A DNA stretch of 64,000 nucleotides, from assembly GCA_963383645.1 (NCBI GenBank), contig OY726557.1, positions 124,857,395 through 124,921,394 of the forward strand, in the 5' to 3' direction. The stretch comes from Muscardinus avellanarius (taxonomy: Eukaryota > Chordata > Mammalia > Rodentia > Gliridae). A program made the position numbers and the translations under genes. The notes below the pieces were generated by a model. The model saw only the letters and a program-made list of their open reading frames with translations, was not told the origin of the DNA and did not search any database. Positions 1 through 10,112 of this stretch are shown one piece after another. Position 1 is the stretch's first letter. Each line of letters begins with the position of its first letter.

Positions 1-213
1 GAGACAGGATCACAGGTTCACAGACAGTTTCAGCTACTTAATGAGGCCCTTCACAATTTGTGAGTTTCTGTTTCAAAATAAAGAATAAAAAAAAATAGGG
101 CTGGGGATATAGTGTGGAGGTAGAATGCCCCTGGGTTCAATCCCAAGTACCACAAAAATAAGTAAATAAATAAATAAATAAATAAGCAAGCAAGCAAGCA
201 AGCAAGCAAGCTA
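1..213 (+). mobile_element. B1-ID dimeric SINE, cut by window edge
   Basis: The left monomer end, A-rich linker and ID-like half (A box GTGTGGAGGTAGA, B box GGGTTCAATCC) are followed by (AAAT)n and then (AAGC)n tail repeats. Confidence 0.85.
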
Positions 214-414
214 ACTCACAGTGACCCACATCCTTATACAATACCCAGCCCTCTGCAGTGGATACCAATAACATAATTCTAACCAATAAACCAGGACAAA
301 ATAATAGGACTTTACTTCCATGATTATATCTGTTACATGGCAATGGCAAAGATGAAGGAGCTTTCTGCAGAGATAAGTAAGGTTAACTTCAAGATTACCC
401 AAAGAGTAAGTGTC

Positions 415-735
415 ATGGTGAGACCGACCTAGCCAGGAAAGCTAAAAGATGGTCTCTCTCCTGCTGGCCTTCAAGTAGGCTGCCATGAGTTTTACAGCTG
501 CAAAGAAATTAATTCTGCCAATGCCCGTGTGAACTTGGAGAGAACCACAAGCCTCAGTGAGACGCCAGCCCCATCTGACACCTTCACTGAAGCCCTGAAC
601 AGAGGACTCAGCAACAAATGCATGCCGAGTCGCCTCTCTCAGACACTGAGAGAGTAAACATGTGTTACTCTCTTAGTGTTTAAGGCTGCTAAGTATGCAG
701 TAGCTTGTTATGCAACAATAGAAAATTAACTGCAA
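415..735 (+). mobile_element. MaLR/MLT1-like LTR remnant
   Basis: Degraded sequence ends with the typical motif of GAGAGTAAACATGTGTTACTC, a GTTTAAGGCTGCTAAGTATG-like block and a terminal TTATGCAACAATAGAAAATTA. Family assignment is approximate. Confidence 0.45.
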
Positions 736-820
736 CAGGAGAAAAACTTTCCAGACTGAAGGGGTAAAAATGCCAGGCCCTATGTCAGAGTATGCATAGT
801 GCAGTAAAGAAAAATCAGAG

Positions 821-940
821 CCACACGTGGTGATGCAGGCCTATGATCCCAGTATTTGGGAGGCTGAGACAGGAGGATCTCAAGTCCAAGACCAGCCTTG
901 GCAACTTACCAAGACCCTTGTTTAAAATTTAAAAATTTAG
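821..940 (+). mobile_element. SINE left-monomer fragment
   Basis: CACGTGGTGATGCAGGCC through GAGGCTGAGACAGGAGGATC, without the ID half. It abuts the L1 start at 941. Confidence 0.7.
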
Positions 941-2158
941 AGACTTCTGGGAAGATGGCAACTGAGAAAAGCAGCGTTTACGAGTCCTGCTAACACTGAT
1001 TTCTACTGCCACAAAATCAGTGCTTTTCATAGCCAGAAAACACTATCAGCAGATAGATAAAAAATGTAAACACAAGGGACAGAGAAAAAGAAGACTAGAA
1101 GAACAACCAGAGACCAGAAAAGAAACCAGCCCTCATTGTGGTGGCGGCAGCAAATACCGTGCCGGTGCCATCTTGCCTCATAGCACCAGGCTCCAGAGAG
1201 AAAAGATAAACAAGGAGCTGAAGTGAGCAGTTACAGATCATTCGTGTGTAATTCAGCAGTTCTTTTGGTGCAAAGAATGTCTAAAACTCCCAGTGGCCAA
1301 ACTCATCATGCCCTCCAGGGACTCACAACAAAACCAGAAAAGAAATACGCAAGTCTCATGGCCTAAGGCATGGCAGCGGCACCATATAGCCAGCAGCACT
1401 CCAGATCAGCCTGCGAGAGCTCAAGATCAGTGCACACAATAACCGTAAGTAAAATTGCAGCCTCTAAAGGAGAAATCCCAGCACTGCACCCCCAGGGACT
1501 TGTGCAGCTTTGATAATCTCTCTGGGTCTGAGATTTTGCAGTCCAACTCAGTGAAGGAGTAGTGGTGGCAAAGATACTACACCCTAGTCGCAGCTCCCTG
1601 TGGGAAAAAGCCCAGCCCAGTACCCCTATGGTCTCACACAGCCTCGATTAACTCCCTGGGTCTGAGACTTTGCAATACAACCCAGTAAAGGAGTAGTGGC
1701 AGCTGAGATAACCACAAACTCAAGATCCAGAGCACACTAAGAGAAGGCATGGTGACCCGGGGAAGAACCCAGAGAAGGCACAAACTTATGAAATCATGGG
1801 AAAGAGGAACAACAATAGAGTAATGAACACCCACAACCCCACAATATCAGAACCTGATAACACAGAAATTCAGAGCTCCAAAAGATCAAATCAGGAATAT
1901 AACTGTAGAAATAATAAAGTTATTATTCTTTTACAGTCCCTAAATTCTTTTCAAAGAATTTAGAGTCTAAAAGAAATAAAGGATGCAATCACTGAAGTAA
2001 AGGCATCAATTCAAATTATAAACAATCAATTAGACCACCTGGAGAACAGAATCTCACTCCTAGAAGATGATCACTCCAAAAACAAATGCATATTTTATAA
2101 CTTAGAAAAAATTTCCAATAGCAGGAATTTGACATTGAAGAAATATCGGCCCATTTTA

Positions 2159-2490
2159 TTTTTTTTATTTATTTTATTGAAAGTAAATGTTATACATTTC
2201 ATCTGTATTTGGTGCCCTCTCCCCCCCTCATTTCCCTTCTTCCCTCCCGATACTTAATACCCAGGCTAACCTTGCTATATTCGTACTTTTACACCTATTT
2301 GGAAATAGCCGCTCATCAATCAAGTTCAGCCTCCTTCCTCTCTTAGTTTTCCATTCAAACTTTGGCTGAGATTTCCCTTCCATTATCTGGAGTCCCTCTG
2401 GTATCCCCAATGCTCACTCGTTTGGGCATATTAGAGGAAATATATGTCCCTTCTCTTTCTGTGTTTGGCTGATCTCACTTAACATATATG
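2159..2490 (-). mobile_element. L1 3'-end fragment inserted in L1 ORF1
   Basis: Antisense L1 3' UTR (family A, like 9663-9990 and 58993-59335) begins with a T-rich tail. It is flanked by an 11-bp direct repeat GGCCCATTTTA (2148-2158 and 2491-2501), a clear target-site duplication. Confidence 0.85.
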
Positions 2491-2501
2491 GGCCCATTTT
2501 A

Positions 2502-3290
2502 AGACAGCTAACCTAAGAATAATCGGAATAGAAGAAGGAAAAGAAAGTGAAACCAAAGGGATCAATAATCTCCTCAAAGAAGTAATAGCAGAAAATTTTC
2601 CAAACATACAGCATGAGGTCAATACACAGGTCCAGGAAACTTATAGAACTCCCTTTAGACAGGATCAGAGAAAAGGTTCCCCTCGCCACATAATTGTCAA
2701 ATGACCAATGTAGAAGCCAAGCAGAGAATCTTAAAGGCAACAAAAACAAAAGGCCAAGTGACATTCAGAGGAAAACCAATTAGAATCACTCCAGATTTCC
2801 CAAACCAAGTCATGAAAGCCAGAAGGCCTTGGAGTAACATATTCCAAACTCTGAAAGAAAACAACTTCCAGCCAAAAATTTCCTGCCCAGCAAAACTATC
2901 TATCAAATTAGATGGGGATGCCGGGTGTAGTGGCACATGCTTGTAATCCCCGTGCTTGGGAGGCTGAGACAGGAGGATCGTGCAGGTTCGAAGCCAGCCG
3001 CAGTTGGCTTAAGGGACCCTGTCTCCAAATAAAATATAAAATAGGTCTGGGAGTATAGCCTAGAGGTAGAAGGCCCCTGTGTTCAATCTCCAGTACCACC
3101 AAAAATTTAAAAAAATAAAAATTAGATGGGGAAATAAGAAGCTTCCATGACAAACAGAAACTGAAGGAATTTATGCCTTCAAAACCAGTGCTAGAGAAAA
3201 TACTCAAAGAGATTAACTACAAAGAAATAGGTAATACACACCAGAACCAGAAAAACAAGAACTTCCATCCAGCAGACAACTAAGCAAAGA
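2502..3290 (+). pseudogene. L1 ORF1 remnant (RNA-binding protein)
   Basis: The open stretch 2701-2915 encodes RRM and C-terminal-domain residues of L1 ORF1p. An upstream in-frame TGA at 2701, a SINE at 2919 and missing coiled-coil continuity show that it is dead. ORF1p is the RNA chaperone of L1 particles. Confidence 0.75.
2919..3118 (+). mobile_element. B1-ID SINE in L1 ORF1
   Basis: Full dimer with 14-bp target-site duplication AAATTAGATGGGGA (2905-2918, 3119-3132). Confidence 0.92.
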
Positions 3291-3639
3291 AGAATAAACA
3301 GTATTTCAAACAGAAATAAAATCTTAACATGTTAGGAATTAAAAATTATCTCTCGAGAGGGGAAGCAAGATGGTGGCAGATGCAGCCGCCAATCAGAACA
3401 TGCATTCCTCGGAGAAGCCCTGGACACCAGAGTTTGGATTAAAATCTGATTGGGACAATTAAGGAGACATTTCCAGCCGTGACTTCCGATCTAGAATACA
3501 GGAGAGAGAGTGGATAGCGACGGAAGTAGAAGTAAGACGACAAGGAAGTGCCTGCCTCGCAAGAAAAGTGATTTGGGGGAAGAAAATCCCAGAAGAGAAT
3601 AAAGAAATGACCACTTCAGCCACACATGCAGGGAACTCT

Positions 3640-3843
3640 ATTTTTTTTTTTTTTTTTTTGGTGGTATTGGGATTCCTGGAAGCCCTTCTACCTCCAGGCT
3701 ACACTCCCAGACCTATTTTTACATTTTTATTTGGAAACAGGGTCTCCTAAGCCTGCGCGCGTGGCTGGCTTCGATCCTGCACAATCCTCCTGTCTCTGCC
3801 TCCCAAGCGCGGGGATTACAAGCGTGCGCCACCATGCCCGGCT
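3640..3843 (-). mobile_element. Young B1-ID SINE
   Basis: CpG-rich copy of the GGTTCCTGGAAGCCC subtype with T-rich start and 12-bp duplication GCAGGGAACTCT (3628-3639, 3844-3855). Confidence 0.93.
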
Positions 3844-4193
3844 GCAGGGAACTCTTAACAACATACTTTGTAAGAAAAATGACCCGTGCATGGTGGAGGG
3901 AGCTGAGCAGTCCCGGACGGGAGGCTGAGCCCACGAACCGAGAGGCCCGGTGCCGGGTGGGAGGCCGAACCCACGAACTGGAATGCTGAGTCCACATACT
4001 GGGAGACCAAGCCCGCGAACCGGGAGGCCCGGCGCTGGGCAGGAGGCCCAGCTGTGCGTCCTGAGGAACTCAGCACCACTGTGCTACGCTGGGACCCGTG
4101 GTGTGCTTGGAACAGCAGATCCTGCTCTGCGCAGTGAGGCTGTGGGCCTTTGCTCCTGGAACGGAGATAAAATTCATTGCTGCCTAGTGTTCG

Positions 4194-4447
4194 AATGCTT
4201 GTAATCCCCACGCTTGGGAGGCAGAGACAGGAGGATTGTGCAAGTTTGAAGCCAGCCATGCTGGCTTAAGAGACCCTGTTTCCAAATAAAAATATAAAAA
4301 ATAGATCTGGGAGTGTAGCCCGGAGGTAGAAGGGCTTCCAAGAACCCCAGTACCATCTAAGGAAGAAAGGAAGGAAGGAAGGAAGGAGAGAAAGAGAGAG
4401 AGAGAGAAAGAGAGAGGGAGAAGAAAGAAAGAAAGAAAGAAAGGAAG

Positions 4448-4518
<71 letters not shown>
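4194..4518 (+). mobile_element. B1-ID SINE with long GA-rich tail
   Basis: The dimer lacks its first ~20 bases. The tail has grown into (GGAA)n and then (GAAA)n at 4362-4518. A short AGTGTT duplication may flank it. Confidence 0.85.
4362..4518 (+). repeat. (GGAA)n/(GA)n/(GAAA)n polypurine tract
   Basis: Pure-purine stretch of ~155 bp derived from a SINE tail; mirror-symmetric parts could form triplex DNA. Confidence 0.9.
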
Positions 4519-5192
4519 GTGTTGGAGAGGGGTCAAGATGGCCACAGGAACTTGGGACAACATGCTGTGTGAAGAGGGTGCTCTGAAGAGAACCGAGATG
4601 GCTGTGGCAGCAGCAGCAGTTATCAGCATTTGGTAGAGGCAGAGATTCAAGCCATTCCACCTCATAATTTTAAAGAAATATCCTCAAAGGTATACCGCTA
4701 CTGCTGCACATGCTCGGGAATTCTGGAAAACAATCTGTGTGGAAAAGGTGTTCTGGAGAGAACCGAGATGGCAATGGCAACAGCAGCGGTGGTGGTGACC
4801 AGAACTTGGAGGGGCAGACAGATCCAGTCCAGCCCACCATGAACTTTTGAGGAAATCTCCCCAAAAGTAGACTGGTCCTCACACACATGATCGGGAATTC
4901 TGGACAACATGCTAAGTGGTAAAAGGGTTTGGGAAGTTTCAGATGAAGCCCCGCATGGGTGGGATAGGCCACCATACTGCGGGTTCTGGAAATCATCAGC
5001 CCTCATGGCCACCGCACTCCTCTGTGCAGAGTGGGAGGCCAGGGTACATGTGGAACAGCAGAGCCTGCTCTCCAGAGTGAAGCTGTGGACCTCGGCCTTT
5101 GAAGGGAAGACAAAATTCATTGCCACTGGGTGTTTGGAGTCCCAGCTTTCGCAAAAGACATGTACTGACTGCTCTCTCATATTAATAAAAAA
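4519..5192 (+). repeat. Tandem ~170-180-bp modules in the composite leader
   Basis: GGAGAGGGGTCAAGATGGCC at 4523 repeats the element's start. The blocks GACAACATGCTGTGTG (4556), GAAAACAATCTGTGTG (4735) and GACAACATGCTAAGTG (4902) mark three related units about 170-180 bp apart, each followed by GAGAACCGAGATGGC-type sequence in the first two. Confidence 0.7.
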
Positions 5193-5201
5193 AAATTGAA
5201 G

Positions 5202-5374
5202 GCCGGGCGTGGTGGCGCACGCTTGTAATCCCCGCGCTTGGGAGGCGGAGACAGGAGGATCGCGCAGGTTCGAAGCCAGCCGTGCTGGCGTAAGAGACCC
5301 TGTTTCAAAAATATAAAATAGGTCTGGGAGTGTAGCCCGGAGGAAGGAGGGCTTCCAGGAACCCCAGTACCACC

Positions 5375-5400
<26 letters not shown>
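5202..5400 (+). mobile_element. Very young B1-ID SINE
   Basis: Nearly intact CpG-rich left half, altered ID half (GGGCTTCCAGGAACCCC) and long poly(A). The target duplication AAATTGAAG is at 5193-5201 and 5401-5409. Confidence 0.93.
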
Positions 5401-5407
<7 letters not shown>

Positions 5408-5412
5408 AGAAT

Positions 5413-5636
5413 GCCGGGCATGGTGGCACATGCTTGTAATCCCCACACTTGGGAGGTGGAGACAGGAGGATTGTGCAGGTTCGGGGCCAGCCTTGCTGGC
5501 TTGAGAGATCCTGTTTCCAAACAAATATATATATTTTTTTTCTTAAAAAGTGGGTCTCTGGGAGTAGAGCCTAGAGGTGGAAGGGTTTCCAGGAACCCCA
5601 GTACCACCCAAAAAAAAAAAAAAAGGAAGAAAAAAG
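5413..5636 (+). mobile_element. B1-ID SINE adjoining the previous copy
   Basis: Same subtype with a TATATATTTTTTTTCTT insertion in the linker and an A-rich tail. It lies directly after the 5202 copy. Confidence 0.9.
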
Positions 5637-5689
5637 GGAACATCTGTATACAACCTTCTCATAGTGACAGAGAACAGAGCCCAATGCAC

Positions 5690-6740
5690 AGCAAGACAGC
5701 AAGGCCAGTGCCAGGGCCTCTGAGGCCAGGATAGAAGCCTGCCGGATGGCTAGGCCAGTGCCAGGGCCAGTGAGGCTGGGATTGGAGCCTACCATGAGGC
5801 AAGGCCGGTGCTGGGGCCTCCGAGGCCGGTATCGGAGCCTGCCAAGGGGTGAGGCCGGTGCCGTGGCCAGAAAGGCTGGGATCGGAGCCAACCGTGAGGC
5901 AAGGCCAGCGCTGGGGTCTCCGAGGCCAGGATCGAAGCCTGCTGAAGGGTGAGGCCGGTGCCAGGACCAGCAAGGCCAGGATCGGAGCCTGCCATGAGGC
6001 ATGGCCGGTGCTGGGGCCTCCAAGGCCAGGATCGAACCCTGCCAAGGGGTGAGGCTGGTGCTGGGGTCAGTGAGGCCAGGATCAGAGCCTACCATGAGGC
6101 AAGGCCGGTGCTGGGGCCTGCGAGACCAGGATCAGAGCCTGCCGAGAGGTGAGGCCAGTGTCAGGGCCAGCGAGACCACGATCAGAGCCTGCCAAGGGGT
6201 GAGGTCGGTGCCGGGGCCAGCGAGGCCAGGATCGGGCCTGCCCTGAGGCAAGGCCGGTGCTGGGGCCTCCGAGGCCTGGATTGGAGCCTGCCAAGCAGTG
6301 AGGTCGGTGATGGGGTCGGTGAGGCCAGGATCTGAGCCTGCCTTGAGGCAAGGCCAGTGCTAGGGCCTCCTAGGCCAGAATTGGAGCCTGCCGAGGGGTG
6401 AGGCCAGTGTCGGGACCAGCGAGGCCAGCCAGGATCGGAGCCTGCTGTGAGGCAAGTCTGGTGGCAGGGTAGGCAAGGCTGGGATCGGAGCCTGCTGTGG
6501 GGTGAGGCCAGTGCTGGGGTCAGCGAGGCTGGAATCGGAGCCTGCCGTGAGGCAAGGCCAGTGCTGGGGCCTCTGAGGCCAGGATCAGAGCCTGCGGAGG
6601 GGTGAGGCCAGTGTCGGGGCCAGCGAGGCCGGGATCAGAGCCTGCCATGATGCAAGGCTAGTGCCAGGGCCAAGGAGCCCGGGATCAGAATCTACCAGGT
6701 GGCCAGGCCAGTGCCGGGGCCTTCAAGAGTGGGATCAGAA
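5690..6740 (+). repeat. GC-rich minisatellite, 50-bp half-units in a 100-bp higher-order unit
   Basis: Landmark GAGGCAAGGCC recurs at ~5796, 5896, 5996 and 6096, a 100-bp period. Each unit has two ~50-bp halves: one with GGTGCTGGGGCCTC and one with GGGGTGAGGCCGGTGCC, both closing on GGATCGGAGCCTGCC. About 21 half-units are present. Long ORFs in several frames here are repeat artefacts. Confidence 0.92.
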
Positions 6741-6749
6741 CTTGCAAAG

Positions 6750-7111
6750 CAGCATACACAGAGAAATATCACAGAAAATTTAAAAATCGGATGCTCTCCC
6801 TAACATGCAAAACTAGGGGGAAAAAATGGGTAATAGGAGGGAATCTAGTAGAAGGGGCCCTATGTAGGAGCAATTAAGGTGACCAATCAGAGGGAATGGG
6901 ATGGGGAAAGATGGAATCTCTTTTAAGCACATGATGTACGTAAATAAATATATCAATGTTAAACACTAAATCATGGGATTGAGGGAGGGGGAGGGATGGG
7001 ATGGGGATTAGATAAAGGTTGATTGGATGATGTGTACTTGAATATCCTAACAAGTCTTGTAATCCATTGTGATGTTTGACTACAATGCACCAATAAAAAT
7101 ATATTTAAAAA
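6750..7111 (+). mobile_element. L1 family-B 3' UTR at the end of the composite
   Basis: AATCGGATGCTCTCCCTAAC onward parallels 8790-9100. Shared blocks include AAGCACATGATGTAC and the G-rich GGAGGGATGGGATGGGGATT. AATAAA lies at 7092-7097. Confidence 0.85.
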
Positions 7112-7129
7112 AATTAAAAATTATCTCTC

Positions 7130-7287
7130 AACAATCACACTGAATGTAAATGGCCTCAATTCCCCAATAAGATGACATAAAGTGGCAAAATGGATTAAAA
7201 ACCAGAATCCATCCATCTGCTGCTTACAAGAAACACACTTTATAAGTAAAGAGAGTAACAAACTCAAGGTAAAGGGCTGGAGTGAGG
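7130..7287 (+). pseudogene. L1 ORF2 start (endonuclease N-terminus) remnant
   Basis: CTGAATGTAAATGGCCTCAA encodes LNVNGLNS-type residues, followed by a QETHF-like block, the N-terminus of L1 endonuclease. It resumes the outer L1 after the composite and stops abruptly at ~7287. Confidence 0.7.
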
Positions 7288-7289
7288 TA

Positions 7290-9105
7290 ATTCATGTTAA
7301 GTAGCCATCCTAACAATTGTGAAGTACTATTTCACTATAGTTTTTATTTGTATTTCCTTAATGATTAGTTATATTATGATAATGATGAGTGATATTCATG
7401 TGTTTATTGGTCATATAAAAATCTTTGGAGATTCATTATCTATTTTAGTCTTTTACCTATTTCCAAATTGTATTGTTTGCTTTTATTGTTGCTAACTTTT
7501 AGGATTTCTATTTGGAATATAAATATACCTTCAGATATAGCATTTGGAAATATTTTATCCCATTCTATCACTAACTTTTAATTCTGTTTACATTGTCTTT
7601 GGATGTACAATTTTTTTATTTTTTATGAAGTTTGCTTATTCTTTTGTTGCCTGTGCCTTTGGAATCTTATCCAAGAAATCACTGCCAATTTCATTGTTGT
7701 GCAGTTTTATGACCCAGGTTTTCTTGTAAAAGTTTATAGTCTTAAGATTTAATTTTATCTATTTTGAGTTAATATTTGTATATGATATTAGGTAAGGGTC
7801 CAATTTTATTCTTTTTCATGTAATTAAATTATTATTTTTTAACAATATTTAGTGAAAAGATTATTATTTCCTTAACCAAATGTTCTTGGAAACCTTGTCA
7901 AAAATAACTTGACCAGAGCCGGGCGTGGTGGTGCACGCTTGTAATCCCAGCATTCGGGAGGCTGAGACTGGAGGATCGCGGTTCGCAGACAGCCTCAGCT
8001 ACTTAGTGAGGCCCTCTGCAACTCAGTGAGACCCGGTTTCAAAATAAAGAATAAAAAATAGGGCAGGGGTGTAGCTCGGAGGTCAAATGCCCCTGGGTTC
8101 CATCCCCAGGCCCGCAAAAAATAAAAAATAAAAATAATAAAAATAAAAAAATAACTTGACCATGTATGGAAGAATTTATTTCTATGCTTTTTATTTTACT
8201 CCATTAGTTTATATATCTGTCTTTATAGCAGTACTCTACTGTTTCGGTTATTGTAGTTTTATAAGGTTTGAAATCAGAAAATGTACATCTAGCTGTGTTC
8301 TTTTTCGAGATTGTTTTGGGTGTTTAGAGTTCATGTTTCATGTTAGGATAGATTTTTTCTGAAGAATAAGTCTCAAGACTTTTTTATAAAGATTACATTA
8401 AGAAGTGGATACTCTAAAATATTGTTGGTAGGATTGCAAATTAGTGCAACCACTTTGGAAAACAGTATGGAGGATCCTCAAAAGAATGGGAACAAACTTA
8501 CCATTTGATCCAGCAATACCACTTCTGTGTATCTACCCAAAAGAAATGAAATCAAACTACCAAACTAATGCATGTGTATCTATGTTCATAGCTGCACAAT
8601 TCACCATTGCCAAACTATGGAAACAGCCAAGATGTCCATCAACAGATGAATGGATTACAAAACTGTGGGATATGTACACAATGGAATTTTACTCAGCCAT
8701 AAAGAAAAACACAATTATGTCATTTACAGGAAATGGATGGAACTGGAGGACATTATGCTAGGTGAGATTAGTCAGTCACAAAAAATAAGAAATCAGATGC
8801 TTCCCCTAATATGCAAAAGCTAGGGAGAAATGGGTAACAGGAAGAAACCTAAATGAAAAGGAGATCCTATAGAGGAAGCAAATAAGGCGACCTAACTGAG
8901 GGGATGGAAGAGTGAAGAGGGAAACTCTCTAAAGCACATGATGTACTTAAACATATCAAAATCAGTCACTAAGCCAAGCATGGGAAGGAGGGATGGGGAG
9001 GGAATAAGGTGGGGATTGGGGATGGGCTAATTGGATAATGTGTGCATGTATGTCTCCACAAATCTTTTATCCCATTAAGATGTATGACTAATAACATACT
9101 ATAGA
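7290..9105 (+). mobile_element. 5'-inverted (twin-primed) L1
   Basis: 7290-8395 is ORF2 antisense. From ~8400 it switches to sense, running from the late ORF2 through MYTMEFYSAIKKN (8670-8710) and a family-B 3' UTR. Adjacent source segments in opposite orientation are the hallmark of twin priming. No clear target duplication was seen. Confidence 0.75.
7916..8147 (+). mobile_element. B1-ID SINE in inverted L1 segment
   Basis: Full dimer with 15-bp duplication AAAATAACTTGACCA (7901-7915, 8148-8162). Confidence 0.93.
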
Positions 9106-9114
9106 AATGATCCC

Positions 9115-10020
9115 TGAAAGTATAGCCTTAACTGAATAGACACTTCACAAAAGAAGAAGACACTTCACAAATGGCCAATAGATACATGAAAAGATGTTCT
9201 ACATCATTAGTCATCAGGGAGATGCAAATTAAAACGACACTGAGATTCCATCTAACCCCAATCAGAATGGCAAATATAAAGAAATCAAGGTGAGGATGTG
9301 GGGAAAGAGGAACTCTTTTACACTGTTGGTGGGAGAGCAAACTAGTTTAGCTGCTATGAAGATCAGTGTGGAAATTTCTTAGAAAACTGGTAGTAGATCC
9401 ACCGTATGATCTAGCTCTACCACTCCTGGGTATTTTTCCAAAGGGATTGAAATCAGAGAACTACAGTAACACATGCATACCTATGTTCATAGCAGCACAA
9501 TTTGTAATAGCCAAAACATGGAATCAAGCCAGATCTCCATCAACAGATAAATGGATTGCAAAATCATGGGAAATACACACAATGGAATTCTATTCAGTTA
9601 TAAAAGAACAAAATCATGGCATTTGCAAGAAGATGGAAAGATCTGGAGAACATAATGTTAAGTGAGATCAGCCAAGCACAGAAGAGAAGGGACATATGTT
9701 TTCTCTAATATGCCCAAACTAGGGAGCACTGGGGATACCAGAAGTCTCCAGATAAAAAAGGGGAAATCTCAGCAAAGCTAGAATGGAAGGATAGGAGATA
9801 AAGAAGGCTGAGGTTGATTAATGGAGGAGCTACATCCGAATATGTGTCAAAGTATGAATATAGCATGGTCAACCTGGACACTCATTGTTGGGAGGGGGGA
9901 AGGGGAACTGGGGAGGGAAGGGCACCAAGCACAGTCTAAATGTATATCATTTTCAGTATGTTCCACTTATAAATAAAAGTAAAGAAAACAAAAAAATTTT
10001 AAATAAAATAAAATTTAAAA
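9115..10020 (+). mobile_element. L1 3' end (late ORF2 and family-A 3' UTR)
   Basis: Sense sequence from TTCACAAAAGAAG-type ORF2 through a WKFLRKLVVDPPYDLALPLL-like stretch (9369-9428) and IHTMEFYSVIK to a 3' UTR with GAGATCAGCCAAGCACAG, ending in an A-rich tail. It may be the 3' part of the outer L1 with most of ORF2 lost. Confidence 0.8.
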
Positions 10021-10035
10021 AATTAAAAAAAAAAT

Positions 10036-10112
10036 GGGCTGGGTGTATAGCTCAAAGGTAGAATGCCCCTGAGTTCGGTTCCCAGTACCACCAAAAAGAA
10101 AAAAAAAAAATT
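10036..10112 (+). mobile_element. ID-half-only SINE
   Basis: Only the tRNA/ID-like half (GTATAGCTCAAAGGTAGA, CCCAGTACCACC) plus an A tail, directly behind the L1 tail. Confidence 0.75.

Larger units (their letters stand above)
941..3354 (+). mobile_element. Degraded L1: 5' region plus ORF1, interrupted
   Basis: The start GGGAAGATGGCAACTGAG resembles the YY1-site start of an L1 5' UTR, and the leader runs to about 1835. ORF1-like sequence follows in pieces at 1840-2158, 2502-2918 and 3133-3290. The RRM/CTD part is clearest at 2701-2915, where RGKPIRITPDFP and ENNFQPKISCPAKLS match L1 ORF1p. Insertions at 2159-2490 and 2919-3118 break it. The copy is non-coding today. Confidence 0.8.
3355..7111 (+). 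mobile_element. Composite L1-leader / VNTR / L1-3'UTR retroelement (SVA-like plan)
   Basis: The element is bounded by a perfect 18-bp duplication AATTAAAAATTATCTCTC (3337-3354 and 7112-7129), so it entered as one insertion. It starts GAGAGGGGAAGCAAGATGG, like an L1 transcript start with a YY1 core. It contains about 2.2 kb of L1-leader-like sequence with repeated modules, a GC-rich minisatellite (5690-6740), and a 3' UTR of L1 family B ending CACCAATAAAA plus an A/T-rich tail. No ORF1 or ORF2 is present, so it must have been moved in trans by L1. Four SINEs interrupt it (3640, 4194, 5202, 5413). The alternative is an internally deleted L1 whose leader carries a minisatellite. Confidence 0.85.

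Noticed and set aside
3950..4259. Open frames on both strands in the composite leader
   Set aside because: GC-rich, stop-poor leader sequence with a SINE; no protein similarity recognised.
4184..4665. Long FLSFFLSFF-type reverse frame
   Set aside because: Translation of the (GAAA)n SINE tail.
5571..6351. Several overlapping long open frames with repeated GSDPGL/GLRGP-like peptides
   Set aside because: They come from the GC minisatellite; a 100-bp period rotates the frame and few stops occur. No domain or start context.
8444..8761. 105-codon frame ending in MEFYSAIKKN
   Set aside because: It is the end of a truncated L1 ORF2, not a host gene.
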